Assembly (NCBI RefSeq): GCF_018294505.1
Contig: NC_057794.1
Location: 188,575,716-188,639,715 of the forward strand
Origin: Triticum aestivum
Taxonomy: Eukaryota > Streptophyta > Magnoliopsida > Poales > Poaceae
DNA length: 64,000 nt
Direction of reading: 5' to 3'
Shown here: positions 1 to 12,189 of the stretch, piece after piece
How the letters are laid out: each line of letters opens with the position of its first letter
Numbering within the stretch: position 1 is the first letter of the stretch
The notes under the pieces: generated by a model
Told to the model about the DNA's origin: nothing
What the model saw: the letters and a program-made list of their open reading frames with translations, nothing else
The model's database searches: none
Position numbers and translations under genes: made by a program

Positions 1-3000
1 TACTACATATGTATGCATTGGTATCAACTGGAATAAGGCTATTATATGTGGACTGAACTGCAGAAAGCCGGAATAAGGGGGGTAGCTAGTCCTTTCGAAG
101 ACTACGCTTCTGGCAGCCTCCGTCTTGCAGCATGTAGAAGAGAGTAGACTGAAGTCCTCCAAGTAGCATAGCATAGCATAACCCTAACCGATGATCCTCC
201 CCTCGTCGCCCTGTGAGAGAGCGATCACCGGTTGTATCTGGCACTTGGAAGGGTGTGTTTTATTAAGTATTCGGTTCTAGTTGTCATAAGGTCAAGGTAC
301 AACTCCAAGTCGTCCTGTTACCGAAGATCACGGCTATTCGAATAGATTAACTTCCCTGCAGCGGTGCATCACATATCCCAACATGCTCGATCCCATTTGG
401 CCGGACACACTTTCCTGGGTCATGCCCGGCCTCGGAAGATCAACACGTCGCAACCCTACCTAGGCACAACAGAGAGGTCAGCACGCCGGTCTAAATCCTA
501 TGGCGCATGGGTCTGGGCCCATCGCCCATTGCACACCTGCTCGTTGCGTACGCGGCCGGAAGCAGAACTAACCCCCTTATTACAAGAGCAGGCTTACGGT
601 CCAATCCGGCGCGCGCCACTCAGTCGCTGACGTCACGAAGGCTTCGACTGATACCACGACGTCGAGTGCCCATAACTATCCCCGCGTAGATGGTTAGTGT
701 GTATAGGCCAGTAGCCAGACTCAGATCAAATACCAAGATCTCGTTAAACGTGTTAAGTATCCGCGAACACCGACCAGGGCTAGGCCCACCTATCTCCTAG
801 GTGGTCTCAACCTGCCCTGTTGCTCCGCCACAAAGTAACAGTCGAGGGCCGTCGGGGACCCAGGCCCACCTCTACCGGGATGGAGCCACCTGCCCCTTCA
901 GCCCCCAACTCCGAACAGTACCACAGGTAATGTACAGTGTAAAGTATATAGAATATGCCCGTGATCACCTCCCGAAGTGATCACGGCCTAGTAGTATAGC
1001 ATGGCAGACAGACAAGAGTGTAGGGCCACTGATGGAACACTAGCATCCTATACTAAGCATTAGGATTGCAGGTAAAGGTAACAATAGTAGTAGCAAGGAC
1101 AGGATATGCATCAAAATAGGATTAACGGAAAGCAGTAACATGCTACGCTACTCTAATGCAAGCAGTAGAAAGAGAGTAGGCGATATCTGGTGATCAAGGG
1201 GGGGCTTGCCTGGTTGCTCTGGCAAGAGAGAGTGGTCGTCAACACCGTAGTCGAACTGGGTAGCAGCGGCGTCGGTCTCGATGTCTAGTGAGAGAAGAGG
1301 TGGAAGAAACAACAAATATAATGCAAACAAATGCAAGATGGTGCATGACATGACAAAGCGTGATGCTAGGTGTACCATAACGCGGTACAAGGTGGTACCA
1401 GTGAAGGGGGGAAGCATCCGGGAAAGTATTCCCGGTGTTTCGCGTTTTTGGACAGATGGGTCGGAGGGGGAAGGTTGCATGTTCACTATGCTAGGGATGC
1501 GTGACGGACGAATGGGATGTGTATCCGGATTCGTCTCATCGTTCTTAGCAACTTTCATGTTGAAAATAATTTAATCCGAGTTACGGATTAAAAGATATGA
1601 TTTTCTAAAGATTTTATTAATTTCTGGAATTATTTTTAATTCGAAAAATAATTGCTAAACTGCTAGGCGCACCCAGCACAGTGTAAACAAAAGTGTACCC
1701 AGTGACTGACAGGTGGGCCAGAGGGACCCAGTTGACTAGTCAACGTTTGACTGGTCAATAGGGGTGGGACCCCCTGTCATTGACTGTTTTAGTTGGGTTT
1801 AGGTTAATTAGTTAGGCTTAATTAGTTGTTTTAGTTTAATTTATCAAAATTAATTAAGTTAATTATTTCTTTAATTAATTAATTAATTATTATTATTATT
1901 ATTTTCTTTTTTTTTAAATACGTTCTGGGGTGGGGCCCCTTTGTCAGTGGGCCAAAGGGCCATAGCGGGCGTGCGGGTGGTGGTTAACGGGGCCGCGGGG
2001 CGATGTTGCCCGAGCAGGCGCACGCCCAGGGGCGGCGGACCCGGCAGGGCGCCGGCACAGGGGAGGTCAGTGGCCATGGTGAGGCCATGGCCGGAGCGGG
2101 GTCCGACCAGCGAGCGGTGACGGGACTACAGAGGCGGGGCGGAGGGCTGTGGCCGGACGCGGCCACGACGGGCGCGCGCGGGCCGGCGAGTAGGGCCGTG
2201 GGGAGCGGGGCCGCGAGCAGGGAACGGCGAGGCACGCGTGCGCGCGTGATGACCGGCGGGCGCGGGTGCCGACGCGCTCCAGGGGAGTGCGGGCACGGAC
2301 AGAGCCGAGGGGGGTTCGCAACGGAGCTCGGCGGTGCGAGGCGCGGCGCTCGCGACGCGCGGGTAGGCGAGGTCGCGTGAGGGAGAGGGGAAGGAGGAGG
2401 GCAGAGGCCGTAGCCTCACCAGGAATTGTAGGGACGGGGCAGCGGGGGGGGTGAGGTGGAGGTCGGGGACAACGGCGACGCGGTGCAGGCCGGCGAGGAG
2501 GAGTATGGGGACGAGCGATGGCGGGGTGGCGATCCGGCGAGGAAGCGGGATCCAGCGGTCGACGGTGATGAGGTGGCGAGGTCGGGGCCGGGTCGATGAC
2601 GGAGAGGACGACAACGATGGGTCGTGGGGGGTGGTGCGGTTGGCGCGTCGAGGTCGAGCCCCTCCTTGATCCAGACGGGATCGGGAGGAGGGGAGAGGGA
2701 GAGGCGACTGGGGAGGGGAAGTGGGGTCGCTGTAGTGGCTAGGGTTTTGGTGAGGGGGAATAAGGGGAGTGGGTGGGCCGGCGTCGGTGGGCCGGTTGAC
2801 TGGGCTAATGCCCAGTTGGGCCAGGGGGGCCTTTCTCCTTTTATTTTAATTTTGTTTGTCTTTTTTGTTTTTATATTTCTTTTTATCTCTCTTTTTCCTT
2901 TTCTATTTTAATTCAATTTAAAACATTTATGCATTTTCTAAACATGTGTTTTATTTACTATAATTACCCTTGTAATATTCAGCACCGCCCGAACATTTTT

Positions 3001-3150
3001 GTTACAACTTTTGAAACTTTTGTTGTTTGACATATTTTTGAATTTGAATTTTGAATCAGTTTTGAACTAACGCGAGATTAACAACAGTAAATGTGGTGAC
3101 GTGGCATCATTAACAGAGGTTTACGGTAGCCTAATTATCCGGGCGTCACA
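1..3150 (-). repeat. Element A, 3' LTR (truncated by window edge)
   Basis: Position 1 aligns with 7699 in the other LTR and position 3150 with 10761. The two copies differ by scattered substitutions and indels, including extra sequence at about 1718-1765 (a TTGACTAGTCAACGTTTGAC motif) missing from the other copy. A GC-rich block (about 1935-2760) gives overlapping open frames on both strands; these are not treated as genes. Confidence 0.85.
958..986. other. Perfect 10-bp inverted repeat in the LTR of element A
   Basis: CCGTGATCAC at 959-968 pairs with GTGATCACGG at 977-986 across an 8-nt loop. The matching site in the other LTR (8656-8683) has one change (C to A at 8657) that shortens the stem to the GTGATCAC core. 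Confidence 0.7.
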
Positions 3151-3164
3151 ATTCTCCTCCACTA
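3151..3164 (-). other. Polypurine tract of element A
   Basis: On the minus strand the 14 bases just before the LTR read TAGTGGAGGAGAAT, a purine-rich plus-strand primer site directly abutting TGTGACG-type LTR sequence. Confidence 0.7.
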
Positions 3165-6100
3165 TAAGAAATCTCGTCCCGAGATTTAAGAGGTGGATTA
3201 AGGGAAAGATGTGGCTACGAAATTCTACCGAGTCTTCTCGGTCTTGGTTGCTCTTCTCGGAGAGGTCGATCCATTACATCGATGCCTTCATTCCTCTGCT
3301 TCAGGTCATCATGAGGAAGTCATCATATTTTTCTTCGGGAACTCCAACGTACTTACGAATAGGTAAGGGGCAGCTCGGCTACGACAACATGCTTACGAGG
3401 GGAACAATCTGGGTTAACCATGAATGAGCATAAGATTATCCCTCGAGTTGAACATATAAAATACTTCGAGAGTACGATATGAAGGTACAATGAGAGGGTC
3501 CAAGCGGATAGATAGCTGCTCAAAGTCTGAACCAAAGTGAGAAAGGGGTTCAGAGCGGCGAGAGTAAGCATTGTGTCTGATACCAGAATAGAGCACTAGG
3601 AAGGTGGCCCATGAATTAAATACGAAGCCAAGCATGGAGAATAACCATTAGAAACAGGGTTGTACAGGAGAGTCAGGTTTCGATCCTGGGAACTATGGGT
3701 TATGGGCCCACCATGTGGATAAAACTAGGAAGGGCGGAGACGTCTTGCGTGATCATGCAAGCAAGGCATGTCAGGGGGTAGCCTGTCGATTATGTTGGCA
3801 ACAACGTCTATACCAAGGGCGAGGGACGAAGAGAACCATTTTCCTGCTCATTGAACGAGGCGGACCATTAGGCAAAGTTCTCGTCCATCGGTGGATACCG
3901 GAATGTCATCAACAATAGTAACAGGTTCTTACTGATAGAGTTGTACACCGAGGTGCTTACAAAAGCAGTGACTTATTACTGCTTAGATCATATAAACCTC
4001 AAGAAGGTTAAACAAAACAATGGAAAGGAAAATGTGATTATCAGATTAACAGAAAAATGGAAAGGAAAATGTGTTTAAACACACATTTCAGGGGTATACC
4101 CTTCCAAAGACAAGCAGAGCATGATATCCATGACAGGATAGAAAGTAGATAACAGAGTAATTTCATGACATTGCCCATGCTACGGTGTTAGGATAAATGA
4201 TATAGAATGTTAGCATTGTGCTTCAAATGTTCTTATCGATGATAAGAGTACCACAGACATGCTTCGAGATAGCATTGACATGGTCTTTAAGCAAAGGTCA
4301 GACTCTGGATACACGAAGGGATTCATCAGGAACAACTTATAGTATAAGTCTTGCAATTTCCTCACGAAAGAATGGGTAACATTTCTAGAGAGGATACTAT
4401 AACAATAGGTCCTCAGATCAAGTGTGCTAGGCATGATATCATCTTATCGGGTTAAAGTCCAATGTTATAACACTTGGAAATATGTTCCAACCATCATACC
4501 TGACTGAGATTCAGGTCTGATTGGTGTCAGGATACTTCAGACTCAAGATGCCTGAGAAAGAAAAGGTGCAACGCAATTGACGAGATGACATTGTAAGATT
4601 TTCGGGAAATGAACTATGGAAGCAAGTCCCGAATCATGAGTTCATCATTAATCGAAGGAGAGGATGAGGGGGTGGCTGATGGACTCAGTGTCAATCAATC
4701 GAGATTTTCAAGAGATGGATCTCCCCAATTAGGTGAACAAGGAGATAACATTTGTCAAATCAAAATGATATAAAGATGTATGCTCGAGGAAAACATACAC
4801 AATTAAACATTGGTTCAAAGCAATAGGGTTGCTAGAAGTTTTGTATTCACACATCATAGTTCATTTGTCGGTATTCCGGTTAGGAAAAACATGAGGACCA
4901 AGAAGGAATGCTGATGGTGATAAGTATTACATGTATCAAGAATGCTCAGTAGGTGGTGAAATTCTCACGACACTCTTGACATAAATGGTAATACTCCAAG
5001 GTAAAGAACAAATGCTGGATAGCAAGGATCCCAAGGTATATCATGAAACACGAACAAGTTTGTGTTAAACGGAAGGCAATAAAGTGGTCGATGATAACAC
5101 AAATCATCGAGGGCAAGGATGGTACTTCTCATCATGAATTCAATTGATATCCTGGAAGGGGTCAAAATGTTGATGATGATCGCGACAAAGTTGTTGAGAG
5201 ATTTCATGAAGATGTAATCGATCGGCGATGACACCAAGTCAACAAAATGATGAAGCGAAAAGTTATTGAAACCATAGGTACGACACAAACTTGAAATCAA
5301 GCTTGTTGTTCAAGGACAATTGATATGACGAGGAAGATCGACGTAAGATTAGCTCACCATCGAATTTTTTTCTCCGGGAAGAAGGACTAGGTAGCACAGT
5401 TAAAATCGGCACGACAAGGATATAGCCAAGCAGGCTAGGGATGACGTGATTGAGTTCAAACTCGTAAGCAATGAAGGTTACCAAGAGCTGATTAATCACG
5501 ATGCGGACTTGAGTCAGTTATTGGTGTCTTTGAGTGTTTAATAACTCAGAGCCCGTGAAAATTGGAATCAATGAGAATGTAGCACTTGATGAAGAACTCG
5601 TAAGAAGTTATGCGGTTCCATGATAATCTCAAGATACCAGGAGGTAATACTCGACGATAGATCAAAGTAGAGGTTGAACTAGAGTAATGCTCTACAGAAG
5701 ACAAGTGCTCAAACTAGCACGAGAAATGGAATCAAGGAGAAACATGGACGGAACCACGTCCACAGATACAAGATGAACTTAAAATAAGGGGATAATTATT
5801 TTAAGAGAAGCTTCCATGATAAGGTATACATCGGGTCCATGGGCATGAACACAGGGTTCAAGGTCGACTCCCACTTATTCAATGCATAACCTTTCATTCA
5901 CCTCTCATATTTCGAAAATGACAATAGTTGTTGAAATTTTTACCTGGTGCAATACCAGATAAGTAAGACCCGTGAAATCTTTCGGGTTCACACGGATTAG
6001 GGAAGGCATAGGTTCAACCCATCAGGACATCTTAGGAACATATACCACAAACTATGGGGTAAATAATACAACCTCGAAAGTACAGCATGGTTCACAAAGC

Positions 6101-7189
6101 AGAGAATACAATTTACCAAAGGCATTATTTACCCATGGAAAGGATCACAAGGTTATTCAATATGAAGGACACAGTCGGGTAAAATCCGACAAAGGTTCTG
6201 GTGGTCCACAAGGGATCTGATGTGAGCATCGGTACTCAACCAGAGGAAGAAAGAATGCAAGGAGGTGAGATTATAGAAACAACTGACTAAATCAAGGCTC
6301 AAATGCAAAGGAATTATGAATTCCAAGACAAGGGATCAGAAACAATGCTCCGATTAGGGATGGATAAGTTGAGTAGCCTTAGGGGTACAATCGGTGGCAA
6401 TTTGATTGGTCAAGAACCAGCTCATATCCAAATGACGTTTGAGCCAGAAGGATAATCCAGAGGATTGCAAGCATCCGCAACATATTGAATCGACGGACTC
6501 AAAATGATAGTGACAAATGATGCTAATAAGATTACTAGACTTATGGGATTAACCATAATGTAATCAAGAAAGAATTTCAAGAGCAATATGTTGCTGAGGA
6601 TTTTTGGAAGATCGAATGGTATTTCGAAGATTGGTGACCTACATGAATCAACTAGGGATGAGTGGATACTCGGTAAGTGTGAGGAATTATTCATACATGT
6701 ATTCATGAGGAAAAGGAGCTGCACGACAGCAGACACAAAGAAGTCTCAAAATATCCGAAGTATTTTAGGGTATCTTGTAATTACAAGAATAATTGGAAGT
6801 GAATTTATGGACGACAAGTGTACGTAGTTTTCCATAAGGATTTATCGGTGGTATGGAATTGCAACGGCGAAGGGCACAAGGGTCTCGGGGAAACATCGGA
6901 GAGTATCTTTGAAATTTTCTGGTGCAGCAGACGATCATCTGAAGTGAGGGGCTCTCCGGGAGGAATTATTTTCGAGAACCTAAAGTTAGTTTTGTTTTTA
7001 GCAAAATCATTTAACCCGAATAGAAGAGAGATCAGAGTCCCAGAGTATAGGTCGAGGAATAAAAGATCCTAGTACCACCCAATGGCGACGTGGGCCCATC
7101 AGTCGCACGGCCATGTTAGTAAAACAGTTTTCATTGACTAGACTCAACTTCGGCCAAGGAGTGTGGAAGGGGGGTTCCTACAGGCAGTC

Positions 7190-7202
7190 GGCTCTGATAC
7201 CA
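7190..7202 (-). other. Primer binding site of element A (tRNA-Met type)
   Basis: Minus strand TGGTATCAGAGCC begins three bases inside the LTR boundary at 7206. It matches the 3' end of plant initiator tRNA-Met, used by many Gypsy and Copia elements. It fixes the element's orientation. Confidence 0.85.
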
Positions 7203-7205
7203 ACT

Positions 7206-10200
7206 TGTGACGCCCCCAATTTGACCGTACACTAATCATGCACGCAAATGTGTACGACCAAGATCAGGAACTCACGGGAAGGTATCACAACACAACTCTA
7301 GACACAAATTAAAATAATACAAGCTTTATATTACAAGCCAGGGGCCTCGAAGGCTCGAATACAAATGCTCGAAGGCACAAGAGTCAGCGGAAGCAACAAT
7401 ATCTGAGTACAGACATAAGTTAAACAAGTTTGCCTTAAGGAGGCTAGCACAAACGGGGATACAGATCGAAAGAGGCGCAGGCCTCCTTCCTAGGATCCTC
7501 CTAAACTACTCCTGGTCATCGTCAGCGGGCAGCACGTAGTAGTAGGCACCTCCGGTGTAGTAGGAGTCGTCGTCGAAGGTGGCGTCTGGCTCCTGGGCTC
7601 CAACATCTGGTTGCGACAACCAGGTAGAAGGGATAGGGGGAAAAGAGGGAGAAAGCAACCGTGAGTACTCATCCAAAGTACTCGCAAGCAAGGAACTATA
7701 CTACATATGTATGCATTGGTATCAACTGGATAAGGCTATTATATGTGGACTGAACTGCAAAAAGCCGGAATAAGGGGGGTAGCTAGTCCATTCGAAGACT
7801 ACGCTTCTGGCAGCCTCCGTCTTGCAGCATGTAGAAGAGAGTAGACTGAAGTCCTCCAAGTAGAATCGCATAGCATAACCCTAAAAGATGATCCTCCCCT
7901 CGTCGCCCTGTGAGAGAGCGATCACCGGTTGTATCTGGCACTTGGAAGGGTGTGTTTTATTAAGTATCCGGTTCTAGTTGTCATAAGGTCAAGGTACAAC
8001 TCCAAGTCGTCCTGTTACCGAAGATCACGGCGATTCGAATAGATTAACTTCCCTGCAGGGGTGCACCACATATCCCAACACGCTTGATCCCATTTTGCCG
8101 GACACACTTTCCTGGGTCATGCCCGGCCTCGGAAGATCAACACGTCGCACCCCTACCTAGGCACAACCGAGAGGTCAGCATGCCGGTCTAAATCCTATGG
8201 CGCAGGGGTCTGGGCCCATCGCCCATTGCACACCTGCATGTTGCGTACGCGGCCAGAAGCAAAACTAGCCCCCTTATTACAAGAGCAGGCTTACGGTCCA
8301 ATCCAGTGCGCGCCACTCAGTCACTGACGTCACGAAGGCTTCGGCTGATACCACGATGTTGAGTGCCCATAACTGTCCCCACGTAGATGGTTAGTGCGTA
8401 TAGGATAGTAGACAGACTCAGATCAAATACCAAGATCTCGTTAAACGTGTTAAGTATCCGCGAACACCGACCAGGGCCAGGCCCACCTCTCTCCTAGGTG
8501 GTCTCAACCTGCCCTGTCGCTCCGCCACAAAGTAACAGTCGAGGGCCGTCGGGGACCCAGGCCCACCTCTACCGGGATGGAGCCACCTGCCCCTTCAGCC
8601 CCCAACTCCGAACAGTACCACAGGTAATGTAGAGTGTAAAGTATATAGAATATGCCAGTGATCACCTCCCGAAGTGATCACGGCCCAGTAGTATAGCATG
8701 GCAGACAGACAAGAGTGTAGGGCCACTGATGGAACACTAGCATCCTATACTAAGCATTAGGATTGCAGGTAAAGGTAACAACAGTAGTAGCAAGGACAGG
8801 CTATGCATCAGAATAGGATTAACGGAAAGCAGTAACATGCTACGCTACTCTAATGCAAGCAGCGGAAAGAGAGTAGGCAAGAGAGAGTGGTCGTCAACAC
8901 CGTAGTCGAACTGGGTAGCAGCGGCGTCGGTCTTGGTGTCTAGCAAGAGAAGAGGGGGAAGAAACAATAAATATAATGCAAACAAATGCAAGACAATGCA
9001 TGACATGACAAAGCGTGATGCTAGGTGTACCATAACGCGGTACGAGGTGGTACCGGTGAAGGAGGGAAACATCTGGGAAAGTATTCCCGGTGTTTCGCGT
9101 TTTTTGATAGATGGGTCAGAGGGGGAAAGTTGCGTGTTTGCTATGCTAGGGATGCGTGACGGACGAACGGGCTGCATACCCGGATTCGTCTCGTCGTTCT
9201 GAGGAACTTTCATGTTGAAAATAATTTAATCCGAGTTACGAATTAAAAGATATGATTTTCTAAACATTTTATTAATTTCTGGAATTATTTTTAATTCGAA
9301 AAATAATTGCTAAACTGCTAGGCGCACCCAGCACAGTGTACACAAAAGTGTACCCAGTGACTGACAGGTGGGCCAGAGGGACCCCTGTCATTAACTGTTT
9401 TAGTTAATTAGGGTTTAGGTTAATTCGTTAGGCTTAATTGGTTGTTTTAGTTTAATTTATCAAAAGTAATTAAGTTAATTAATTCTTAAATTAATTAATT
9501 AATTAATTATTATTTTCTTTACTAAAAAAATACGTTTTGGGGTGGGGCCCCTTTGTCAGTGGGCCAAAGGGCCATAGCGGGCGTGCGGGTGGTGGTTAAC
9601 GGGGCCGCGGGGCGATGTTGCCCGAGCAGGCGCACACCCAGGGGCGGCGGACCCGGCAGGGCGCCGGCGCAGGGGAGGTCAGTGGCCATGGCGAGGCCAT
9701 GGCCGGAGCGGGGTCCGGCCAGCGAGCGGCGACGGGACTGCAGAGGCAGGGCGGAGGGCTGTGGCCGGATGCGGCCACGACGGGCACGCGCGGGGCGGCG
9801 AGTAGGGCCGTGGGAGCGGGGCCGCGAGCAGGGAATAGCAAGGCACGCGTGCGCGCGTGGTGACCGGCGGGCACGGGTGCCGGCGCGCTCCAGGGGAGTG
9901 CGGGCGCGGACAGAGCTGAGGGGGGTTCGCAGCGGAGCTCGGCGGTGCGAGGCACGGCGCTCGCGACGCGCGGGTAGGCGATGTCGCGTGAGGGAGAGGG
10001 GAAGGAGGAGGGCAGAGGCCGTAGCCTCATCAGGAATTGTAGGGACGAGGCAGCGGGGTGGCGAGGTGGAGGTCGGGGACGACGGCGATGCGGTGCAGGC
10101 CGGCGAGGAGGAATATGGGGACGAGCGACGGCGGGGTGGCGATCCGGCGAGGAAGCGGGATCCAGCGGTCGACTGCGACGAGGTGGCGAGGTCGGGGCCG

Positions 10201-10761
10201 GGTCGACGACGGAGAGGACGACAGTGATGGGTCGTGGGGGGTGGTGCGGTCGGCGCGTCGAGGTCGAGCCCCTCCTCGATCCAGATGGGATCGGGAGGAG
10301 GGGGAGAGGGAGAGGCGAATGGGGAGGGGACGTGGGGTCGCTGTAGTGGCTAGGGTTTCGGTGAGGGGGAATAAGGGGAGTGGGTGGGCCGGCGTTGGTG
10401 GGCCGGTTGACTGGGCTAATGCCCAGTTGGGCCAGGGGGGCCTTTCTCCTTTTATTTTAATTTTGTTTGTCTTTTCTGTTTTTATATTTCTTTTTATCTC
10501 TCTTTTTCCTTTTCTGTTTTAATTCAATTTAAAACATTTATGCATTTTCTAAACATGTGTTTTATTTACTATAATTACCCTTGTAATATTCAGCACCGCC
10601 TGAACATTTTTGTTACAACTTTTGAAACTTTTGTTGTTTGACATATTTTTGAATTTGAATTTCGAATCATTTTTGAACTAATGCGAGATTAACAACAGTA
10701 ACTGTGGTGACTTGGCATTATTAACAGAGGTTTACTGTAGCCTAATTATCTGGGCGTCACA
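7206..10761 (-). repeat. Element A, 5' LTR (complete, 3556 bp)
   Basis: It begins TGTGACGCCC and ends GGGCGTCACA, a perfect TGTGACG-type terminal inversion. It matches 1-3150 nearly colinearly. It contains an AT-rich stretch (about 9370-9540), a GC-rich block (9545-10330) and a pyrimidine-rich stretch (10440-10520). The minus-strand open frame 9213-8845 has a close partner at 1558-1148 because the LTR is duplicated, not because it is a gene. Confidence 0.88.
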
Positions 10762-12189
10762 CATGGATTATACGCACTCTCACCCTTCCATCATTGCTAG
10801 CCTCTTCGGTACCGTGCATTGCCCTTTCTCACCTCGAGAGTTGGTGCAAACTTCGCCGGTGCATCCAAACCCCGTGATATGATACGCTCTGTCACACATA
10901 AACCTCCTTATATTTTCCTCAAAACAGCCACCATACCTACCTATCATGGCATTTCCATAGCCATTCCGAGATATATTGCCATGCCACTTCCATCATCATC
11001 ATATACATGACTTGAGCATTTATTGTCATATTGCTTTGCATGATTGTAAGATAACTAGCATGATGTTTTCATGGCTTGTCTGTTTTTTGATGTCATTGCT
11101 ACGCTAGATCATTGCACATCCCGGTACACCGCCGGAGGCATTCATATAGAGTCATATCTTTGTTCTAGATATCAAGTTGTAATATCAAGTTGTAAGTAAA
11201 TAAAAGTGTGATGATCATCATTATTAGAGCATTGCCCCAGTGAGGAAAGGATGATGGAGACTATGATTCCCCCACAAGTCGGGATGAGACTTCGGACGAA
11301 AAATATAAAAAATATAAAAAAGGAGAAAGGCCAAAAAAAGAGAATGCCCAAAAAAAGAAAACAAAAAATGAAGAAAACAAAAAAATGAGAGAAAAAGAGA
11401 GAAGGGGTAATGTTACTATCCTTTTACCACACTTGTGCTTCAAAGTAGCACCATGTTCTTCATATAAAGAGTCTCTTGAGTTATCACTTTCATATACTAG
11501 TGGGAATTTTCATTATAGAACTTGGCTTGTATATTCCAACGATGGGCTTCCTCAAATGCCCTAGGTCTTCATGAGCAAGAAAGTTGGATGCACACCCACT
11601 TAGTTTCAGTTTGAGCTTTCATATACTTATAGCTCTAGTGCATCCGTTGCATGGCAATACCTACTCCTCACATTGACATCAAATTGATGGGCATCTCCAT
11701 AGCCCGTTGATTAGCCGCGTCGATGTGAGACTTTCTCCCCTTTTGTCTTCTCCACACAACCTCCATCATCATATTCTATTCCACCTATAGTGCTATGTCC
11801 ATGGCTCACGCTCATGTATTGCGTGAAAGTTGAAAAGGTTTGAGAACATCAAAAGTATGAAACAATTGTTTGGCTTGTCATCGGGGTTGTGCATGATGTG
11901 AATATTTTGTGTGGTGAAGATGGAGCATAGCCAGACTATATGATTTTGTAGGGATCAACTTTTTTTGGCTATGTTATTTCAATAAGACATAATTGCTTGG
12001 TTGGTATGCTTGAAGTATTATTATTTTTATGTCAAAGGATAGACTACTGCTTTGAATCACTCGTGTCTTAATATTCATGCCATGATTAGACATATGATCA
12101 AGATTATGCTAGGTAGCATTCCACATCAAAAATTATCTTTTTTATCATTTACCTCCTCGAGGACGAGCAGTAATTAAGCTTGGGGATGC
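10762..12189 (+). other. Element F internal 3' module, non-coding
   Basis: No convincing open frame. It contains an A-rich stretch (about 11299-11400) with repeated AAAGGCCAAAAAAAG-like units, also present in G (24225-24280) and, inverted, in B (47250-47310). It ends with AAGCTTGGGGATGC (12176-12189), the polypurine tract abutting the LTR. Confidence 0.7.

Larger units (their letters stand above)
3151..7205 (-). pseudogene. Element A internal region, coding capacity lost
   Basis: This 4055-bp stretch lies between the polypurine tract and the primer site of element A. A Gypsy element of this type would encode gag and pol here, but the minus strand has only short open frames (longest about 111 codons, 5300-4965) and I could not recognise protease, RT, RNase H or integrase motifs. 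It is either a badly decayed autonomous copy or a non-autonomous derivative. The minus-strand end (3151-3190) keeps the family-typical terminus. Nothing else is recognised here. Confidence 0.65.
1..10761 (-). mobile_element. Element A: Ty3/Gypsy LTR retrotransposon, long LTRs, cut by window start
   Basis: Two direct repeats (1-3150 and 7206-10761) flank a 4.06 kb internal region. The complete LTR starts TGTGACGCC and ends GGCGTCACA. Next to its left end, on the minus strand, is TGGTATCAGAGCC, the initiator tRNA-Met type primer site, so the element reads right to left. At the other internal end the minus strand carries ATCTCGGGACGAGATTT followed by a purine tract, a terminus common to many grass Gypsy elements with chromovirus-like (Tekay/Del) pol. 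No long pol frame survives. The first ~490 bp of the left LTR lie outside the window. It is inserted in element F; the right flank reads CATGG, but the left duplicate cannot be seen. Family name not assigned. Confidence 0.85.

Noticed and set aside
1148..1558. 136-codon minus-strand frame with a close partner at 8845-9213
   Set aside because: The two are the same LTR position of element A. The similarity comes from LTR duplication, the products differ by indels, and there is no recognisable domain.
1984..2911. Overlapping GC-rich frames on both strands (also 9553-10522)
   Set aside because: They lie in the GC-rich LTR block. Stop codons are rare there by composition, the products are Arg/Gly/Pro-rich in several frames at once, and none is favoured.
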